Notes: a model not told the origin generated them from the sequence alone. Positions 11,003 to 20,217 are shown, counted from the stretch's first letter. The stretch is 64,000 nt of DNA from Haematobacter genomosp. 1 (GCF_002196855.1 NZ_NIPW01000003.1:84113-148112), one strand, 5' to 3'. Made by a program: numbers and translations.

Positions 11003-11061
11003 GGCCGTGGCTCCCGGAGCGGTCTTGGCGCCGACCGCGGGCGATATGTACGACAGGACAT
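10999..11061 (-). CDS. Putative 20-codon leader ORF overlapping the rsfS start
   Basis: ATG at 11061, five nt after a perfect AGGAGG, opens a 20-residue frame beginning MSCRTYRPRS and ending at TGA (11001-10999). Its stop shares two bases with the rsfS TTG, as in the ATGA overlaps of translationally coupled genes. The peptide is Arg/Pro-rich with no recognisable family. Ribosomes recruited here would be delivered to the weak TTG start, so the ORF may act as a translational leader rather than encode a functional peptide. The alternative is a base error that splits the true rsfS start. Confidence 0.4.
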   Translation of the reverse strand: MSCRTYRPRSAPRPLREPRP

Positions 11062-11330
11062 TGTCCTCCTTATCTGCGCGCCCGATCCTCCCCGGCGCCG
11101 GGACGCTTATCCATTTAACACTTCGACGGCGATTTCTCAATGCACAGCGGCCCCGGATTCGTGCCGCCGCCGCCGCGATTTTCCTTCTCCCGCGCAGAAG
11201 TGATGACCTCCCGACGGGCGGGGGTGACGGCGGGGCGCGGCTGGGGCATGGTGCATGGCGGCATCCGGGGGGGCAGCATGCGCGACGCCCTGCCGGAAAG
11301 CCGCTGACAAACCCCTGCCGGAGACCCTCC

Positions 11331-11876
11331 ATGGATACGCTCACCACCCTTCCGCTCACCCGCATCGACGGCAGCCCCGACACGCTTGGCGCCCATGCCG
11401 GCAAGGTGCTCCTCATCGTCAATGTCGCGTCGAAATGCGGCCTCACCCCGCAATATGCCGGGCTGGAGGCGCTCTACGAGGGCAAGAAGGATCAGGGCTT
11501 CGAGGTGCTGGGCTTCCCCGCGAACGACTTTCTGGGTCAGGAGCCGGGGTCGGACAGCGAGATCGCTGAGTTCTGCTCCCTCACCTATGACGTGAGCTTT
11601 CCCATGTTCTCCAAGATCTCCGTGGCCGGAGAAAATCGCCACCCGCTCTATACCGCGCTGATCGGGGCGATCCCGGAAGCGGAGGGCGAGGGGCCCTGGC
11701 GCGCCCGGCTGGAGGGCAAGGGGATCGCCATGAACCCGCGGCCCGAGGTGCAATGGAACTTCGAGAAATTCCTCATTTCCCGCGATGGCCAGGTTGTCGC
11801 CCGCTTTGCCCCCGATATTCCGGCGGACGATCCCCGCATCGTCGCGGCGATCGACGCGGAGCTGGCGAAGGGCTGA
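11331..11876 (+). CDS. Glutathione peroxidase
   Basis: A 181-residue thioredoxin-fold peroxidase. The active-site block is VNVASKCGLTPQY, with Cys (not selenocysteine) as the peroxidatic residue at about position 37. The family blocks LGFPANDFLGQEPGSDSEIAEFC and WNFEKFLISRDGQVVARF supply the Gln and Trp/Asn of the catalytic tetrad. Family members of this kind reduce hydroperoxides, often using thioredoxin rather than glutathione. The ATG at 11331 gives the normal family length. It is transcribed divergently from rsfS across about 270 nt that hold the rsfS leader ORF and little else. Confidence 0.92.
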   Translation: MDTLTTLPLTRIDGSPDTLGAHAGKVLLIVNVASKCGLTPQYAGLEALYEGKKDQGFEVLGFPANDFLGQEPGSDSEIAEFCSLTYDVSFPMFSKISVAGENRHPLYTALIGAIPEAEGEGPWRARLEGKGIAMNPRPEVQWNFEKFLISRDGQVVARFAPDIPADDPRIVAAIDAELAKG

Positions 11877-12302
11877 TCCGGTTCCGCAGGGCGTTTCGAC
11901 AGGGCGTTTCGACAGAGCGGCTCGGGGGAGGTCATCCCTCCCGGCGAAGCTGCCCGTGACGGGCAGCGAAGCGGTGCCGGTCCATCCAGTCCCGCAGGTG
12001 CGCGCAATAAACTTGCCCGTTGCGCGCATCTGCCATCCAGTTGTTGCGCCGTGCGGCGGTGGGTGCTTGCCTGCCGCCGGAAATGCGGCTATGAGAGCGG
12101 CCATGAGAGGCTTCGTCTATTTCAATATCCACGACCGCGCACGGCTTCCGGGCCGTTTCTTCGGCGTGGAGCATTCGATCCTCGGGCGACTTTGATCGCG
12201 CGGGCGGCGCCGTCACGCGTCCGCCCCATGCGCCTTGCGACACCCTTCCGAAAAGCCGCGCGCATTGCCGCGCAACAGCCATTCCGAACGGAGTGAATTC
12301 CG
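11877..12302. other. 426-bp intergenic region between glutathione peroxidase and leuC
   Basis: No convincing gene. Just after the peroxidase stop is a two-copy 13-bp tandem repeat AGGGCGTTTCGAC (11888-11913), then a perfect hairpin GCTGCCCG-TGA-CGGGCAGC (11949-11967) without a T-run. A 30-codon frame (12104-12196, MRGFVYFNIHD...) lacks a clear ribosome-binding site and is not Leu-rich, so it does not look like a leucine attenuator peptide. The leuC promoter should lie in the right half. Confidence 0.55.
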
Positions 12303-13745
12303 ATGTCAGCCGACACCGTCAGCCGCGGTCCCCGCACGCTTTATGACAAGATCTGGGACGATCACGTCGTCCACCAGTCCGAAGACGGCACCTGCCTTCT
12401 CTATATCGACCGGCACCTCGTGCATGAGGTGACCTCGCCGCAAGCCTTCGAGGGGCTGCGGATGACGGGCCGCAAGGTTCGCGCGCCCGAAAAGACCATC
12501 GCCGTGCCCGATCACAACGTTCCCACCACCTGGGACCGTGAGAAGGGCATCGACAACGAGGAATCCCGCATTCAGGTCGATGCGCTGGACAAGAACGCCC
12601 GCGATTTCGGCGTGGTCTATTATCCGGTGAACGACATCCGGCAGGGGATCGTGCATATCGTCGGGCCGGAGCAGGGCTGGACGCTGCCCGGCATGACCGT
12701 CGTCTGCGGCGACAGCCATACCGCGACGCACGGGGCCTTCGGCGCGCTGGCGCACGGGATCGGCACGTCGGAGGTGGAGCATGTGCTGGCCACCCAGACA
12801 CTGATCCAGAAGAAGTCGAAGAACATGAAGGTGGAGATCACCGGGAGCCTCCGCCCCGGCGTGACCGCCAAGGACATCACGCTCTCCGTCATCGGCGCCA
12901 CCGGCACGGCGGGCGGCACCGGATATGTCATCGAATATTGCGGTCAGGCGATTCGCGAACTGTCGATGGAAGGCCGGATGACCGTCTGCAACATGGCGAT
13001 CGAGGGCGGCGCACGCGCGGGCCTCATCGCGCCGGACGAGACGACCTTCGCCTATGTCATGGGCCGGCCGCATGCGCCCAAGGGCGCGGCGTGGGAGGCG
13101 GCGGTCGCCTACTGGAATACGCTCTTCACGGATGAGGGCGCGCATTACGACAAGGTGGTCACGCTCCGCGGAGAGGATATCGCTCCCGTCGTCACCTGGG
13201 GCACCAGCCCGGAGGACGTGCTGCCGATCACCGGCATCGTGCCGAACCCAGAGGATTTTCCGGGCGCAAAGGCGGAAGCCGCGCGGCGGAGCCTCGACTA
13301 CATGGGTCTGACGCCCGGAACCCCGTTGTCGGAGATCCCGATCGATGCCGTGTTCATCGGCTCCTGCACCAATGGCCGGATCGAGGATCTGCGCGCCGCC
13401 GCCGCCGTGCTGAAGGGGCGCAAGCTCGCCTCCGGCGTGCGGGGCATGGTGGTGCCGGGATCGGGTCTCGTGCGGTTGCAGGCGGAGGAGGAGGGGCTGG
13501 CCGACATCTTCCGCGCGGCGGGCTTCGAATGGCGGCTGGCGGGGTGCTCCATGTGCCTCGGCATGAATCCCGATCAGCTCGCCCCTGGTGAGCGTTGCGC
13601 GGGCACGTCCAACCGCAACTTCGAGGGTCGCATGGGCCGCGGCGGACGCACACACCTGATGAGCCCCGCCATGGCCGCCGCCGCGGGTATCGCGGGCCAT
13701 CTGGTGGACGTGCGCGAACTGACCGGCGAAAGGGAGACTGCCTGA
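12303..13745 (+). CDS. leuC: 3-isopropylmalate dehydratase large subunit
   Basis: A 480-residue aconitase-family subunit that, with LeuD, isomerises 2- to 3-isopropylmalate in leucine biosynthesis. Substrate-binding blocks are present ([27 protein letters not shown]). Three Fe-S cluster Cys are identifiable: the Cys in [15 protein letters not shown] and the two in [12 protein letters not shown]. Length matches the bacterial LeuC family. GGAG lies upstream of the ATG. The stop codon shares one base with the leuD start (TGATG), so the two subunits are coupled translationally. Confidence 0.97.
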   Translation: MSADTVSRGPRTLYDKIWDDHVVHQSEDGTCLLYIDRHLVHEVTSPQAFEGLRMTGRKVRAPEKTIAVPDHNVPTTWDREKGIDNEESRIQVDALDKNARDFGVVYYPVNDIRQGIVHIVGPEQGWTLPGMTVVCGDSHTATHGAFGALAHGIGTSEVEHVLATQTLIQKKSKNMKVEITGSLRPGVTAKDITLSVIGATGTAGGTGYVIEYCGQAIRELSMEGRMTVCNMAIEGGARAGLIAPDETTFAYVMGRPHAPKGAAWEAAVAYWNTLFTDEGAHYDKVVTLRGEDIAPVVTWGTSPEDVLPITGIVPNPEDFPGAKAEAARRSLDYMGLTPGTPLSEIPIDAVFIGSCTNGRIEDLRAAAAVLKGRKLASGVRGMVVPGSGLVRLQAEEEGLADIFRAAGFEWRLAGCSMCLGMNPDQLAPGERCAGTSNRNFEGRMGRGGRTHLMSPAMAAAAGIAGHLVDVRELTGERETA

Positions 13746-14350
13746 TGGACCGCTTCACCACGCTGACCGGGGTCGCCGCGCCGATGCCGCTGGTCAATAT
13801 CGACACCGACATGATCATCCCGAAGCAGTTCCTCAAGACGATCAAGCGGACGGGGCTGGGCAAGAACCTGTTCGACGAGATGCGCTATGAGGCCGACGGG
13901 TCGGAGAAGCCGGATTTCGTGCTGAACCAGCCCGCCTATCGCAATGCGGAGATCATCGTCGCGGGCGACAACTTCGGCTGTGGCTCTTCACGCGAGCATG
14001 CTCCCTGGGCGCTTCTGGATTTCGGCATCCGCTGCGTGGTCTCCACCAGCTTTGCCGACATCTTCTACAACAACTGCTTCAAGAACGGCATCCTGCCGAT
14101 CGCGCTTCCGCAGGAGCAGGTGGATCGGCTGATGGATGATGCCCGCCGCGGCTCCAACGCGCGGATCACGGTGGATCTGGAGGCGCAGACCGTATCCGCC
14201 TCCGATGGAGAGGTGTTCCACTTCGAGATCGACCCGTTCCGCAAGCACTGCCTGCTGAACGGTCTCGACGACATCGGGCTGACGCTGGAGAACGCGGGCG
14301 ACATCGACGCCTATGAGGCCAAGACCCGCATGTCCCGCCCCTGGGCCTGA
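13745..14350 (+). CDS. leuD: 3-isopropylmalate dehydratase small subunit
   Basis: A 201-residue swivelling-domain subunit partnering LeuC. Diagnostic blocks are [36 protein letters not shown] (about 75-92) and the C-terminal [16 protein letters not shown]. Normal length. It begins inside the leuC stop codon. The next gene starts 164 nt later. Confidence 0.97.
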   Translation: MDRFTTLTGVAAPMPLVNIDTDMIIPKQFLKTIKRTGLGKNLFDEMRYEADGSEKPDFVLNQPAYRNAEIIVAGDNFGCGSSREHAPWALLDFGIRCVVSTSFADIFYNNCFKNGILPIALPQEQVDRLMDDARRGSNARITVDLEAQTVSASDGEVFHFEIDPFRKHCLLNGLDDIGLTLENAGDIDAYEAKTRMSRPWA

Positions 14351-14514
14351 CCGGCTCGCGGGCTGCCGGAAAGCCCGTCAACGGTCGGGGCGGCGGGACA
14401 CCGGGCCGGATCCCCGTGCCGAAGACGGGATTTTCCGGCGGCCGTCTGCGCTAACTCGGGGCGTTTCGGGCGCGTGTTAACCGCGTCTTAGGGAAGTCGT
14501 GACATCCTGCAGGG

Positions 14515-15693
14515 ATGCTGCGGCTTCTTTTTCTTCTGCTCCTCGTCACACCCGCCTATGCGGGTGACCGGCTGCGGCTTGCGCAATATACGACCGAACT
14601 CACCCGTGACGGGCCGGGCCTGCTGTATCGTGACCTGCTGAAACCGGGCGCGCCGGGGGTGGAAACTGCGGTGCGCCGGATCGTGGCGGCGGGGGCGGAT
14701 GTGCTGCTGCTGTGCGGCATCGATTGGGACCACGACGGGCTGGCGCTCGACGCCCTCGCGGATCGGGTGCGGGCGGCGGGCCTCGACTATCCGCATCGGC
14801 TGGCGCTCCGGCCGAACACCGGCATGGCGACGGGGCTGGATCTCGATGGCGACGGGCGTCTGGGCGGGCCGGCCGACGCGCAGGGGTTCGGGAATTTCAG
14901 CGGGGAGAAGGCAATGGCCCTGCTGTCCCGCCTGCCCATCGCGCGAGAGGAGATCGTCGATCACAGCGCGATGCTCTGGCGCGACTTTCCCGGTAACTTT
15001 TCCCCCCTGACCGGCCCGGCGGCGGCGGCGCAAAGGCTCTCCACCACCGGGCATTGGCAGGTGCCCCTTCTGTGGGGGGCCGGGCGGGTGACGCTGCTGA
15101 CCTGGTGCGCAGGGCCGCCAGCCTTCGGCGGGGAGACCAGCCTGCGCCGCAATCACGACGAAACAGCGATCTGGGGTGCACTGCTGGACGGACGTCTTGG
15201 TCCGCCGCCTTCTGCGCCCTTCGTGCTGATGGGGGACGCCAACCTGGATCCCGAAGGCGGCGATGGCATGCGGCAGGGCATGGCGCGCCTTCTGGCCGAT
15301 CCCCGTCTGGCCGATCCCCGCCCTGCCGATCCCGAGGGAGGCACGGCGACGGCAGACTGGACCGTGCTCCGCTCCGGCAAGCCGGGGCCCGGCCGGTTGC
15401 GTGTGGACTATGTCCTACCCTCCCGCGATCTGACGCTTCTCTCCGCCGCTCTGCTCCCGCCGGAGGGGGAGGATCGCCATGCCGTCGTGGTGGTGGATGT
15501 GGTGCTCCCCTCGCCGCGCGTGGAGGCAGCCGATGGAGTAGTCCCGCAGCACTCCGGCGATCCGCTTCCGTCGCCGCAGGCGGAGCGAGCGACTGCCCGC
15601 AGGCCGGGATCGGACGTCCCGACGCCTCCCGCAGAGACGGCCGGCGGCATGCGGGACGGGTCGGTTCGGCGGGAGTCCGCAGCCCCGTTCTGA
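14515..15693 (+). CDS. Secreted endonuclease/exonuclease/phosphatase-fold protein with C-terminal extension
   Basis: A 392-residue protein with a signal peptide (MLRLLFLLLLVTPAYAG) followed by an EEP-fold domain to about residue 330. Fold landmarks are LLLCGIDWDHDG, FVLMGDANLDPEGG (metal/phosphate Asp-Asn), RLRVDYVLPS and EDRHAVVV (terminal His of the EEP fold). The substrate of such exported nucleases or phosphatases is unknown. Two oddities are visible: a 15-bp unit repeated three times (15292-15336) encoding LADPR-LADPR-PADPE, and a 62-residue Pro/Ser/Arg-rich tail after the point where the fold should end. The tail looks like read-through of former intergenic DNA. The gene sits between leuD and leuB. 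Confidence 0.8.
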   Translation: MLRLLFLLLLVTPAYAGDRLRLAQYTTELTRDGPGLLYRDLLKPGAPGVETAVRRIVAAGADVLLLCGIDWDHDGLALDALADRVRAAGLDYPHRLALRPNTGMATGLDLDGDGRLGGPADAQGFGNFSGEKAMALLSRLPIAREEIVDHSAMLWRDFPGNFSPLTGPAAAAQRLSTTGHWQVPLLWGAGRVTLLTWCAGPPAFGGETSLRRNHDETAIWGALLDGRLGPPPSAPFVLMGDANLDPEGGDGMRQGMARLLADPRLADPRPADPEGGTATADWTVLRSGKPGPGRLRVDYVLPSRDLTLLSAALLPPEGEDRHAVVVVDVVLPSPRVEAADGVVPQHSGDPLPSPQAERATARRPGSDVPTPPAETAGGMRDGSVRRESAAPF

Positions 15694-15759
15694 TCCACGC
15701 CGCTTGACCGGCGGAGGGACGAAGGCTAGGCCATCCCGGCGCATTAGGAGGAATTGTCC

Positions 15760-16860
15760 ATGTCTAACCCGTCGCTTCTCATCCTGCCCGGCGATGGCAT
15801 CGGCCCCGAAGTGATGACCGAGGTCCGCAAGGTCATCGACTGGTTTGCTGGTCAGGGCCTTGTCTTCGACATTCATGAGGGTCTTGTCGGCGGCTGTTCC
15901 TATGACGCGCATGGCACGCCGCTCACGGACGAGACGATGGAACTGGCGCAATCGGTGGATGCGGTGCTGCTCGGTGCAGTGGGCGGGCCGAAATACGATG
16001 TGCTGGACTTTTCGGTGAAGCCGGAGCGGGGGCTGCTGCGCCTCCGCAAGGAGATGGACCTCTACGCGAACCTCCGGCCTGCACAGTGCTTCGACGCGCT
16101 GGCCGATTTCTCCTCGCTCAAGCGCGAGGTGGTGGCCGGGCTCGACATCATGATCGTGCGGGAGTTGACCTCGGGCGTCTATTTCGGCGAGCCGCGCGGC
16201 ATCTTCATCGAAGGCAATGAGCGGGTGGGCATCAACACCCAGCGCTATACGGAATCCGAGATCGCCCGCGTTGCCCGCTCCGCTTTCGAGCTGGCGCGGC
16301 GGCGCAACAACAAGGTCTGCTCGATGGAGAAGGCCAATGTGATGGAATCCGGCGTTCTGTGGCGTGAAGTCGTCCAGAAGGTCCACGACGACGAATACCC
16401 TGACGTGGAGCTGACGCATATGTATGCCGATGCCGGTGCCATGCAGCTCACCCGCTGGCCGAGGCAGTTCGACGTCATCGTGACGGACAACCTCTTCGGC
16501 GATCTGCTGTCAGATCTTGCCGCGATGCTGACCGGCTCCCTCGGCATGCTGCCCTCCGCGAGCCTCGGTGCGCCGATGGCCAACGGGCGGCCGAAGGCGC
16601 TCTATGAGCCGGTGCACGGCTCTGCGCCGGATATCGCGGGGCAGGGCAAGGCCAACCCGATCGCCTGCATCCTCTCCTTCGCCATGGCGCTGCGTTACTC
16701 CTTCGACCGTGGTGCGGAGGCCGACCGGCTGGAGCGCGCGGTGGAGAAGGTGCTGGCCGATGGCGACCGGACGGCTGATCTGATGCAGGCGGGCGACCGT
16801 GCGCCGCTCAGCACCTCGCAGATGGGCGATGCCATCGTCCGGGCGCTGGCGGAGGTCTGA
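15760..16860 (+). CDS. leuB: 3-isopropylmalate dehydrogenase
   Basis: A 366-residue NAD-dependent decarboxylating dehydrogenase for the third leucine-specific step. Blocks seen: [13 protein letters not shown], the substrate loop [32 protein letters not shown], and the signature [27 protein letters not shown], followed by the NAD-binding [21 protein letters not shown]. The ATG at 15760 is chosen because a perfect AGGAGG lies eight nt upstream; a TTG two codons earlier is too close to that site. It is separated from leuD by the EEP gene but runs in the same direction. Confidence 0.97.
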   Translation: MSNPSLLILPGDGIGPEVMTEVRKVIDWFAGQGLVFDIHEGLVGGCSYDAHGTPLTDETMELAQSVDAVLLGAVGGPKYDVLDFSVKPERGLLRLRKEMDLYANLRPAQCFDALADFSSLKREVVAGLDIMIVRELTSGVYFGEPRGIFIEGNERVGINTQRYTESEIARVARSAFELARRRNNKVCSMEKANVMESGVLWREVVQKVHDDEYPDVELTHMYADAGAMQLTRWPRQFDVIVTDNLFGDLLSDLAAMLTGSLGMLPSASLGAPMANGRPKALYEPVHGSAPDIAGQGKANPIACILSFAMALRYSFDRGAEADRLERAVEKVLADGDRTADLMQAGDRAPLSTSQMGDAIVRALAEV

Positions 16861-17304
16861 CCGGCTTCCCCGGAGCGCCTGCCGCGGCATGGCCCATGGC
16901 ATGTCGCGCGCCCTCCTGCACGTAGGAGGGTGGGCCGCGTGCCGGCGGCCCCCGCAGGCGTGTCCGACATCGCCTTGGCGGCCGCGGCATCACCCCGCGG
17001 TCCATCCCGCGTGCACCCCACCGCGCAGCGCCTGCCCGCGATGGTCGGGGCCGACCGTTTTGTCATGCACCCGTATCCGCCGGTGAGGGGGGCGATCACG
17101 CGGGCGGCAAGTCCCGACGCACGTGCGGGGGGACTTGCCGCTGATATTGGCGTAGGGCGGAGAGGCAGTGGATGTCCCCGCACGTGCATCGGGACTCGCG
17201 TCGGCATCCGGTCGGGTGCCGCTCATAATCCACAGCGGTCGTTTTCCATATCCGCACATCATGTCGCACTTGACCGGTGAGACGCCACATGGTCTGGCTC
17301 CGCC
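16861..17304. other. 444-bp non-coding region rich in dyad symmetry, leuB to mtgA
   Basis: No gene is supported. Immediately after leuB a 7-bp stem CCCTCCT (16911-16917) / AGGAGGG (16924-16930) encloses GCACGT, without a T-run. Further on, 17104-17196 holds a larger structured block annotated separately. The mtgA promoter is expected near 17230-17290 but I cannot identify it. Confidence 0.6.
17104..17196. repeat. Nested inverted repeats around two GCACGTGC cores
   Basis: A 21-bp arm at 17110-17130 matches the reverse complement of 17176-17196 at 20 of 21 positions, with a 45-bp spacer. Each arm contains the palindrome GCACGTGC. The left arm also lies inside a second, mutually exclusive hairpin: GCGGCAAGTCC (17104-17114) with GGACTTGCCGC (17131-17141), perfect over 11 bp. 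This could be a repeated extragenic palindromic element, a protein-binding site array, or a structured RNA that switches between two folds. Confidence 0.65.
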
Positions 17305-18042
17305 ATGGCGAAACCCGCAAAGACCGCCCGTTCGAAGGCCGCTTCAGCCCCCGCGCGCGTCCGCCTCGCGCCCGGCCGGAAGGACATGGCCCGCTGGGCG
17401 ATCCGCGGGGGGATCGGGCTGGTGGCCGTGCTGCTCGCCGCTGTGCTGTTCTTCTCGCTCTTCAATCCGCCCACGACCATCTACATGGCCGCAGAATCCC
17501 GTAGGCTCGGCGGGGTTGAGCAGGAATGGGTGGATTTCGAGAACGTGGCCCCCGTAATGGCCCGCTCCATCGTCGCGGCGGAGGATGCGAATTTCTGCCT
17601 GCACTGGGGCTTCGACATGGGTGAGATAAGGCGTGCCATTGATGCGGGCGGCCAGCGTGGCGCCTCCACTATCAGCCAGCAGACGGTGAAGAACGTCTAC
17701 CTCTGGCAGGGCCGCTCTTGGCCGCGCAAGGCATTGGAGGCCGTGCTGACGCCCTTGGTGGAGACGTTCTGGTCCAAGCGGCGGATCCTTGAGGTCTACA
17801 TGAACGTGGCGGAATTCGGTGAGGGGGTCTTTGGCGTTCAGGCGGCGGCGCAGCACTACTACAATGTCGATGCCGCCCGGCTCACGCCGCCGCAGGCCGC
17901 GCGGCTGGCCGCGATTCTGCCGGACCCTAAGGGACGTGACCCGCGTCGGCCGACGGCTTTCGTCCAGCGTCGGGGGGCCGCGATTCAGGACGGGGCGCAG
18001 ACGATACGCGCCGACGGACGCGCAAACTGTTTCACCGGCTGA
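17305..18042 (+). CDS. mtgA: Monofunctional biosynthetic peptidoglycan transglycosylase
   Basis: A 245-residue GT51 glycosyltransferase polymerising lipid II into glycan strands at the outer face of the inner membrane. It has a basic N-terminus and one transmembrane helix (about 32-54). The GT51 motifs follow in order: SIVAAEDANFCLHWGFD (catalytic Glu), GASTISQQTVKN, and RRILEVYMNVAEFGEGVFGV. No transpeptidase domain follows, which separates it from class A PBPs. The C-terminus beyond PDPKGRDPRRPT is slightly longer than the catalytic core. It is followed by fzlA after 96 nt, grouping two envelope/division genes. Confidence 0.94.
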   Translation: MAKPAKTARSKAASAPARVRLAPGRKDMARWAIRGGIGLVAVLLAAVLFFSLFNPPTTIYMAAESRRLGGVEQEWVDFENVAPVMARSIVAAEDANFCLHWGFDMGEIRRAIDAGGQRGASTISQQTVKNVYLWQGRSWPRKALEAVLTPLVETFWSKRRILEVYMNVAEFGEGVFGVQAAAQHYYNVDAARLTPPQAARLAAILPDPKGRDPRRPTAFVQRRGAAIQDGAQTIRADGRANCFTG

Positions 18043-18138
18043 GGCGGCTTTCCCTTCGGACGGGATTGAAATTCCCCGCCGCGGGCGCGATGAAAGGCCA
18101 TTCCGCCCGATACCCATGAAGCGCGAGACGACGCAGCG

Positions 18139-18804
18139 ATGAACAGGCTCTTTCACTTCCCCCTCTCTCCCTTCTCCCGCAAGGTCCGGCTCACGCTCGC
18201 GGAGAAAAGGATCGAGGTCGAACTGGTGGAGGAGCGTTACTGGGAGCCGAACCAGGATTTCCTGCGCCGCAACCCAGCCGGCAAGGTGCCGGTCCTGCGT
18301 CTCAACAACCGCGTCCTGTCCGAAAGTCAGGCGATTTGCGAATATCTGGAGGAGACGGTGCCGAACCCGCCGCTGTTTCCCAGAAGTCCCGATGAACGGT
18401 TCGAGGTGCGCCGCCTCTGCGCCTGGTTCGACGACAAGTTCCACCATGAGGTCACGTCCAAGCTGCTCTATGAGCGGGTGAACAAGAAGATCATGGGTCT
18501 CGGCTATCCCGACAGCAAGAACGTCAAGTCGGGCGCGCAGAAGATCAAGTATCATCTCGACTACATGGGCTGGCTGCTCGATCAGCGCCGCTGGCTGGCG
18601 GGAGACCTGATGACGCTGGCGGATTTCGCCGCTGCGGCGCATCTGTCCTGCCTCGACTACATCTCCGACGTGGACTGGAACCGGGCCGCCAACGTGCGGG
18701 ACTGGTATGCCAAGATCAAGTCGCGCCCCTCCTTCCGGTCGCTGCTGGCCGATCAGGTGCCGGGCTTCCCGCCCCCCAGGCACTATGCCGATCTCGACTT
18801 CTGA
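18139..18804 (+). CDS. fzlA: FzlA-like GST-fold protein (FtsZ-binding division factor)
   Basis: A 221-residue protein with a thioredoxin-like N-terminal domain ([20 protein letters not shown]) and an all-helical GST C-terminal domain ([20 protein letters not shown]). The charged Trp-containing segment YWEPNQDF and the C-terminal tail PRHYADLDF resemble FzlA, the alphaproteobacterial GST homologue that binds FtsZ and is needed for constriction in Caulobacter; that role is known from the family. A generic glutathione transferase is the alternative. The neighbours mtgA (cell wall) and queG fit the usual alphaproteobacterial setting. Its 3' end overlaps queG by 20 nt. Confidence 0.8.
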   Translation: MNRLFHFPLSPFSRKVRLTLAEKRIEVELVEERYWEPNQDFLRRNPAGKVPVLRLNNRVLSESQAICEYLEETVPNPPLFPRSPDERFEVRRLCAWFDDKFHHEVTSKLLYERVNKKIMGLGYPDSKNVKSGAQKIKYHLDYMGWLLDQRRWLAGDLMTLADFAAAAHLSCLDYISDVDWNRAANVRDWYAKIKSRPSFRSLLADQVPGFPPPRHYADLDF

Positions 18805-19840
18805 GCTGAAGGCCCGCCTGGTCGCCCAGGCGCTGGCGGAGGGGTTCTCCGCCGCGCGACTTTGCCGTCCAACGGATATTCCCGAAGTGCCGGAGCGATA
18901 TCGGGCCTTTCTGGACGCCGGGTTTCACGGCCAGATGGGCTGGCTCGCGGAACGGGTGCCCTGGCGGACCGATCCGGCCGCGCTCTGGCCGGAGGCGCGC
19001 TCCGTCATCATGTTGGCCGAGAGCTATACACCCGAGGAGAACCCCATGGCCGCCGTCGCGCGGCGGGACAGGGGGGCGATCTCCGTCTATGCGCGGGGCA
19101 AGGATTATCACGATCTGGTGAAGAAGCGGCTGAAGCGGCTCGCCCGGTGGCTGATCGCCGAGGGCGGCGGCGAGGTGAAGGTATTCGTCGATACCGCTCC
19201 GGTGCCGGAGAAGCCGCTGGCGCAGGCGGCGGGGCTGGGCTGGCAGGGCAAGCATACCAACCTCGTCAGCCGCGAGATGGGCAACTGGTTCTTTCTGGGG
19301 GCGATCTTCACCACGCTGGACCTGCCGGTGGACGGGGCGGAGGCGGACCACTGCGGCTCCTGCACGCGCTGCCAGACCGCCTGCCCGACCGACGCCTTTC
19401 CCGCGCCCTATCAGCTGGATGCCCGCCGCTGCATCTCCTACCTGACCATCGAGCATCATGGGCCGGTGGAGGAGTCGCTGCGGCAGCGGATGGGCAATCG
19501 CATCTATGGCTGCGACGACTGTCTGGCGGCCTGCCCGTGGAACAAGTTCGCCGTCGAGGCGCGGGAGACGCGCTATGCCGCCCGCGAGGATCTGGTGTCG
19601 CCGCCGCTGGCGGAACTGGCGCTGTTGGACGATGCCGCCTTTCGCGCCCGATTCTCCGGTAGTCCGATCAAGCGGATCGGACGCAACCGATTTGTGCGCA
19701 ACGTGCTCTACGCAATTGGAAATTCCGCCGAGAGCCGCCTGATGCCTTCGGCGATGGCGCTCTGCTCCGACCCCGATCCGGTGGTCGCGGAGGCGGCGGA
19801 ATGGGCCGTGAATCGCCTGTCCATGCAGCGGGATCAGTGA
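18785..19840 (+). CDS. queG: Epoxyqueuosine reductase
   Basis: A 351-residue cobalamin- and Fe-S-dependent enzyme for the last step of queuosine synthesis in tRNA. The N-terminal half contains [19 protein letters not shown] (catalytic Asp region). Two 4Fe-4S binding sets are complete: [16 protein letters not shown] with RRCISY, and [13 protein letters not shown]. The C-terminal HEAT-like extension of longer homologues is short here. The ATG at 18785 lies inside the last codons of fzlA, suggesting coupled expression. Confidence 0.95.
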   Translation: MPISTSELKARLVAQALAEGFSAARLCRPTDIPEVPERYRAFLDAGFHGQMGWLAERVPWRTDPAALWPEARSVIMLAESYTPEENPMAAVARRDRGAISVYARGKDYHDLVKKRLKRLARWLIAEGGGEVKVFVDTAPVPEKPLAQAAGLGWQGKHTNLVSREMGNWFFLGAIFTTLDLPVDGAEADHCGSCTRCQTACPTDAFPAPYQLDARRCISYLTIEHHGPVEESLRQRMGNRIYGCDDCLAACPWNKFAVEARETRYAAREDLVSPPLAELALLDDAAFRARFSGSPIKRIGRNRFVRNVLYAIGNSAESRLMPSAMALCSDPDPVVAEAAEWAVNRLSMQRDQ

Positions 19841-19856
19841 CTTTCCGCCACCGGGG

Positions 19857-19885
19857 CAGACAAAAGGCCGCATCGGCCCTATATT
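19857..19885 (+). promoter_or_regulatory. Possible sigma-70 promoter for the 65-residue gene
   Basis: CAGACA (19857-19862), a 17-nt spacer, then TATATT (19880-19885), starting 16 nt after the queG stop. It matches the consensus at four of six -35 and five of six -10 positions. The spacer carries a GGCCG/CGGCC dyad. Confidence 0.4.
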
Positions 19886-19909
19886 CGCCTCTCCAGGAGG
19901 AGAAGGCGC

Positions 19910-20107
19910 ATGACAAAACATATCACCGACCGCCGCGAACCCGGCGAGACCGGGCGGCTGGAAAAATTCGCCGCCTTGGCGCGTGAGCAGGGCGAAGGGC
20001 CGCATCCTGCCAGCCTCGAACTGATGAAGCGCACCGGCGCGAAATCCCCCGAAGCCGATGCCCGGGTGGCCCAGTACACGCGTATCGAGCGCGGTCGCGA
20101 AGCCTGA
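19910..20107 (+). CDS. Small hydrophilic protein of unknown function
   Basis: A 65-residue frame with a strong ribosome-binding site (AGGAGG, nine nt before ATG) and its own plausible promoter, ending before a terminator-like hairpin. The protein is charged and polar (MTKHITDRREPGETGRLEKF...), with no membrane segment, Cys or signal peptide. I do not recognise a family. The complete transcription-unit layout (promoter, SD, ORF, terminator) is the main argument that it is real. It is convergent with ilvE. Confidence 0.6.
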   Translation: MTKHITDRREPGETGRLEKFAALAREQGEGPHPASLELMKRTGAKSPEADARVAQYTRIERGREA

Positions 20108-20160
20108 TCGTCGCAAAGCGGGGCTGACGCGGCTTCCTTGGGGGCTTGTCCCGGCCCGGA

Positions 20161-20198
20161 AAAGAGCGGGGCGGCCCGTGCGGCACCGCCCCGTCTTT
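20161..20198. terminator. Bidirectional terminator between small ORF and ilvE
   Basis: The stem CGGGGCGG (20167-20174) / CCGCCCCG (20186-20193) is flanked by AAAGA on the left and TCTTT on the right, which extend the pairing with one bulge. It can serve both the plus-strand small gene and the minus-strand ilvE, whose stop is 20 nt away. Confidence 0.65.
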
Positions 20199-20217
20199 GC
20201 TGATCACACCGGGCAGG

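Noticed and set aside
12104..12196. 30-codon ORF upstream of leuC as a leucine attenuator peptide
   Set aside because: Few Leu codons, no adjacent terminator/antiterminator pair, weak SD.
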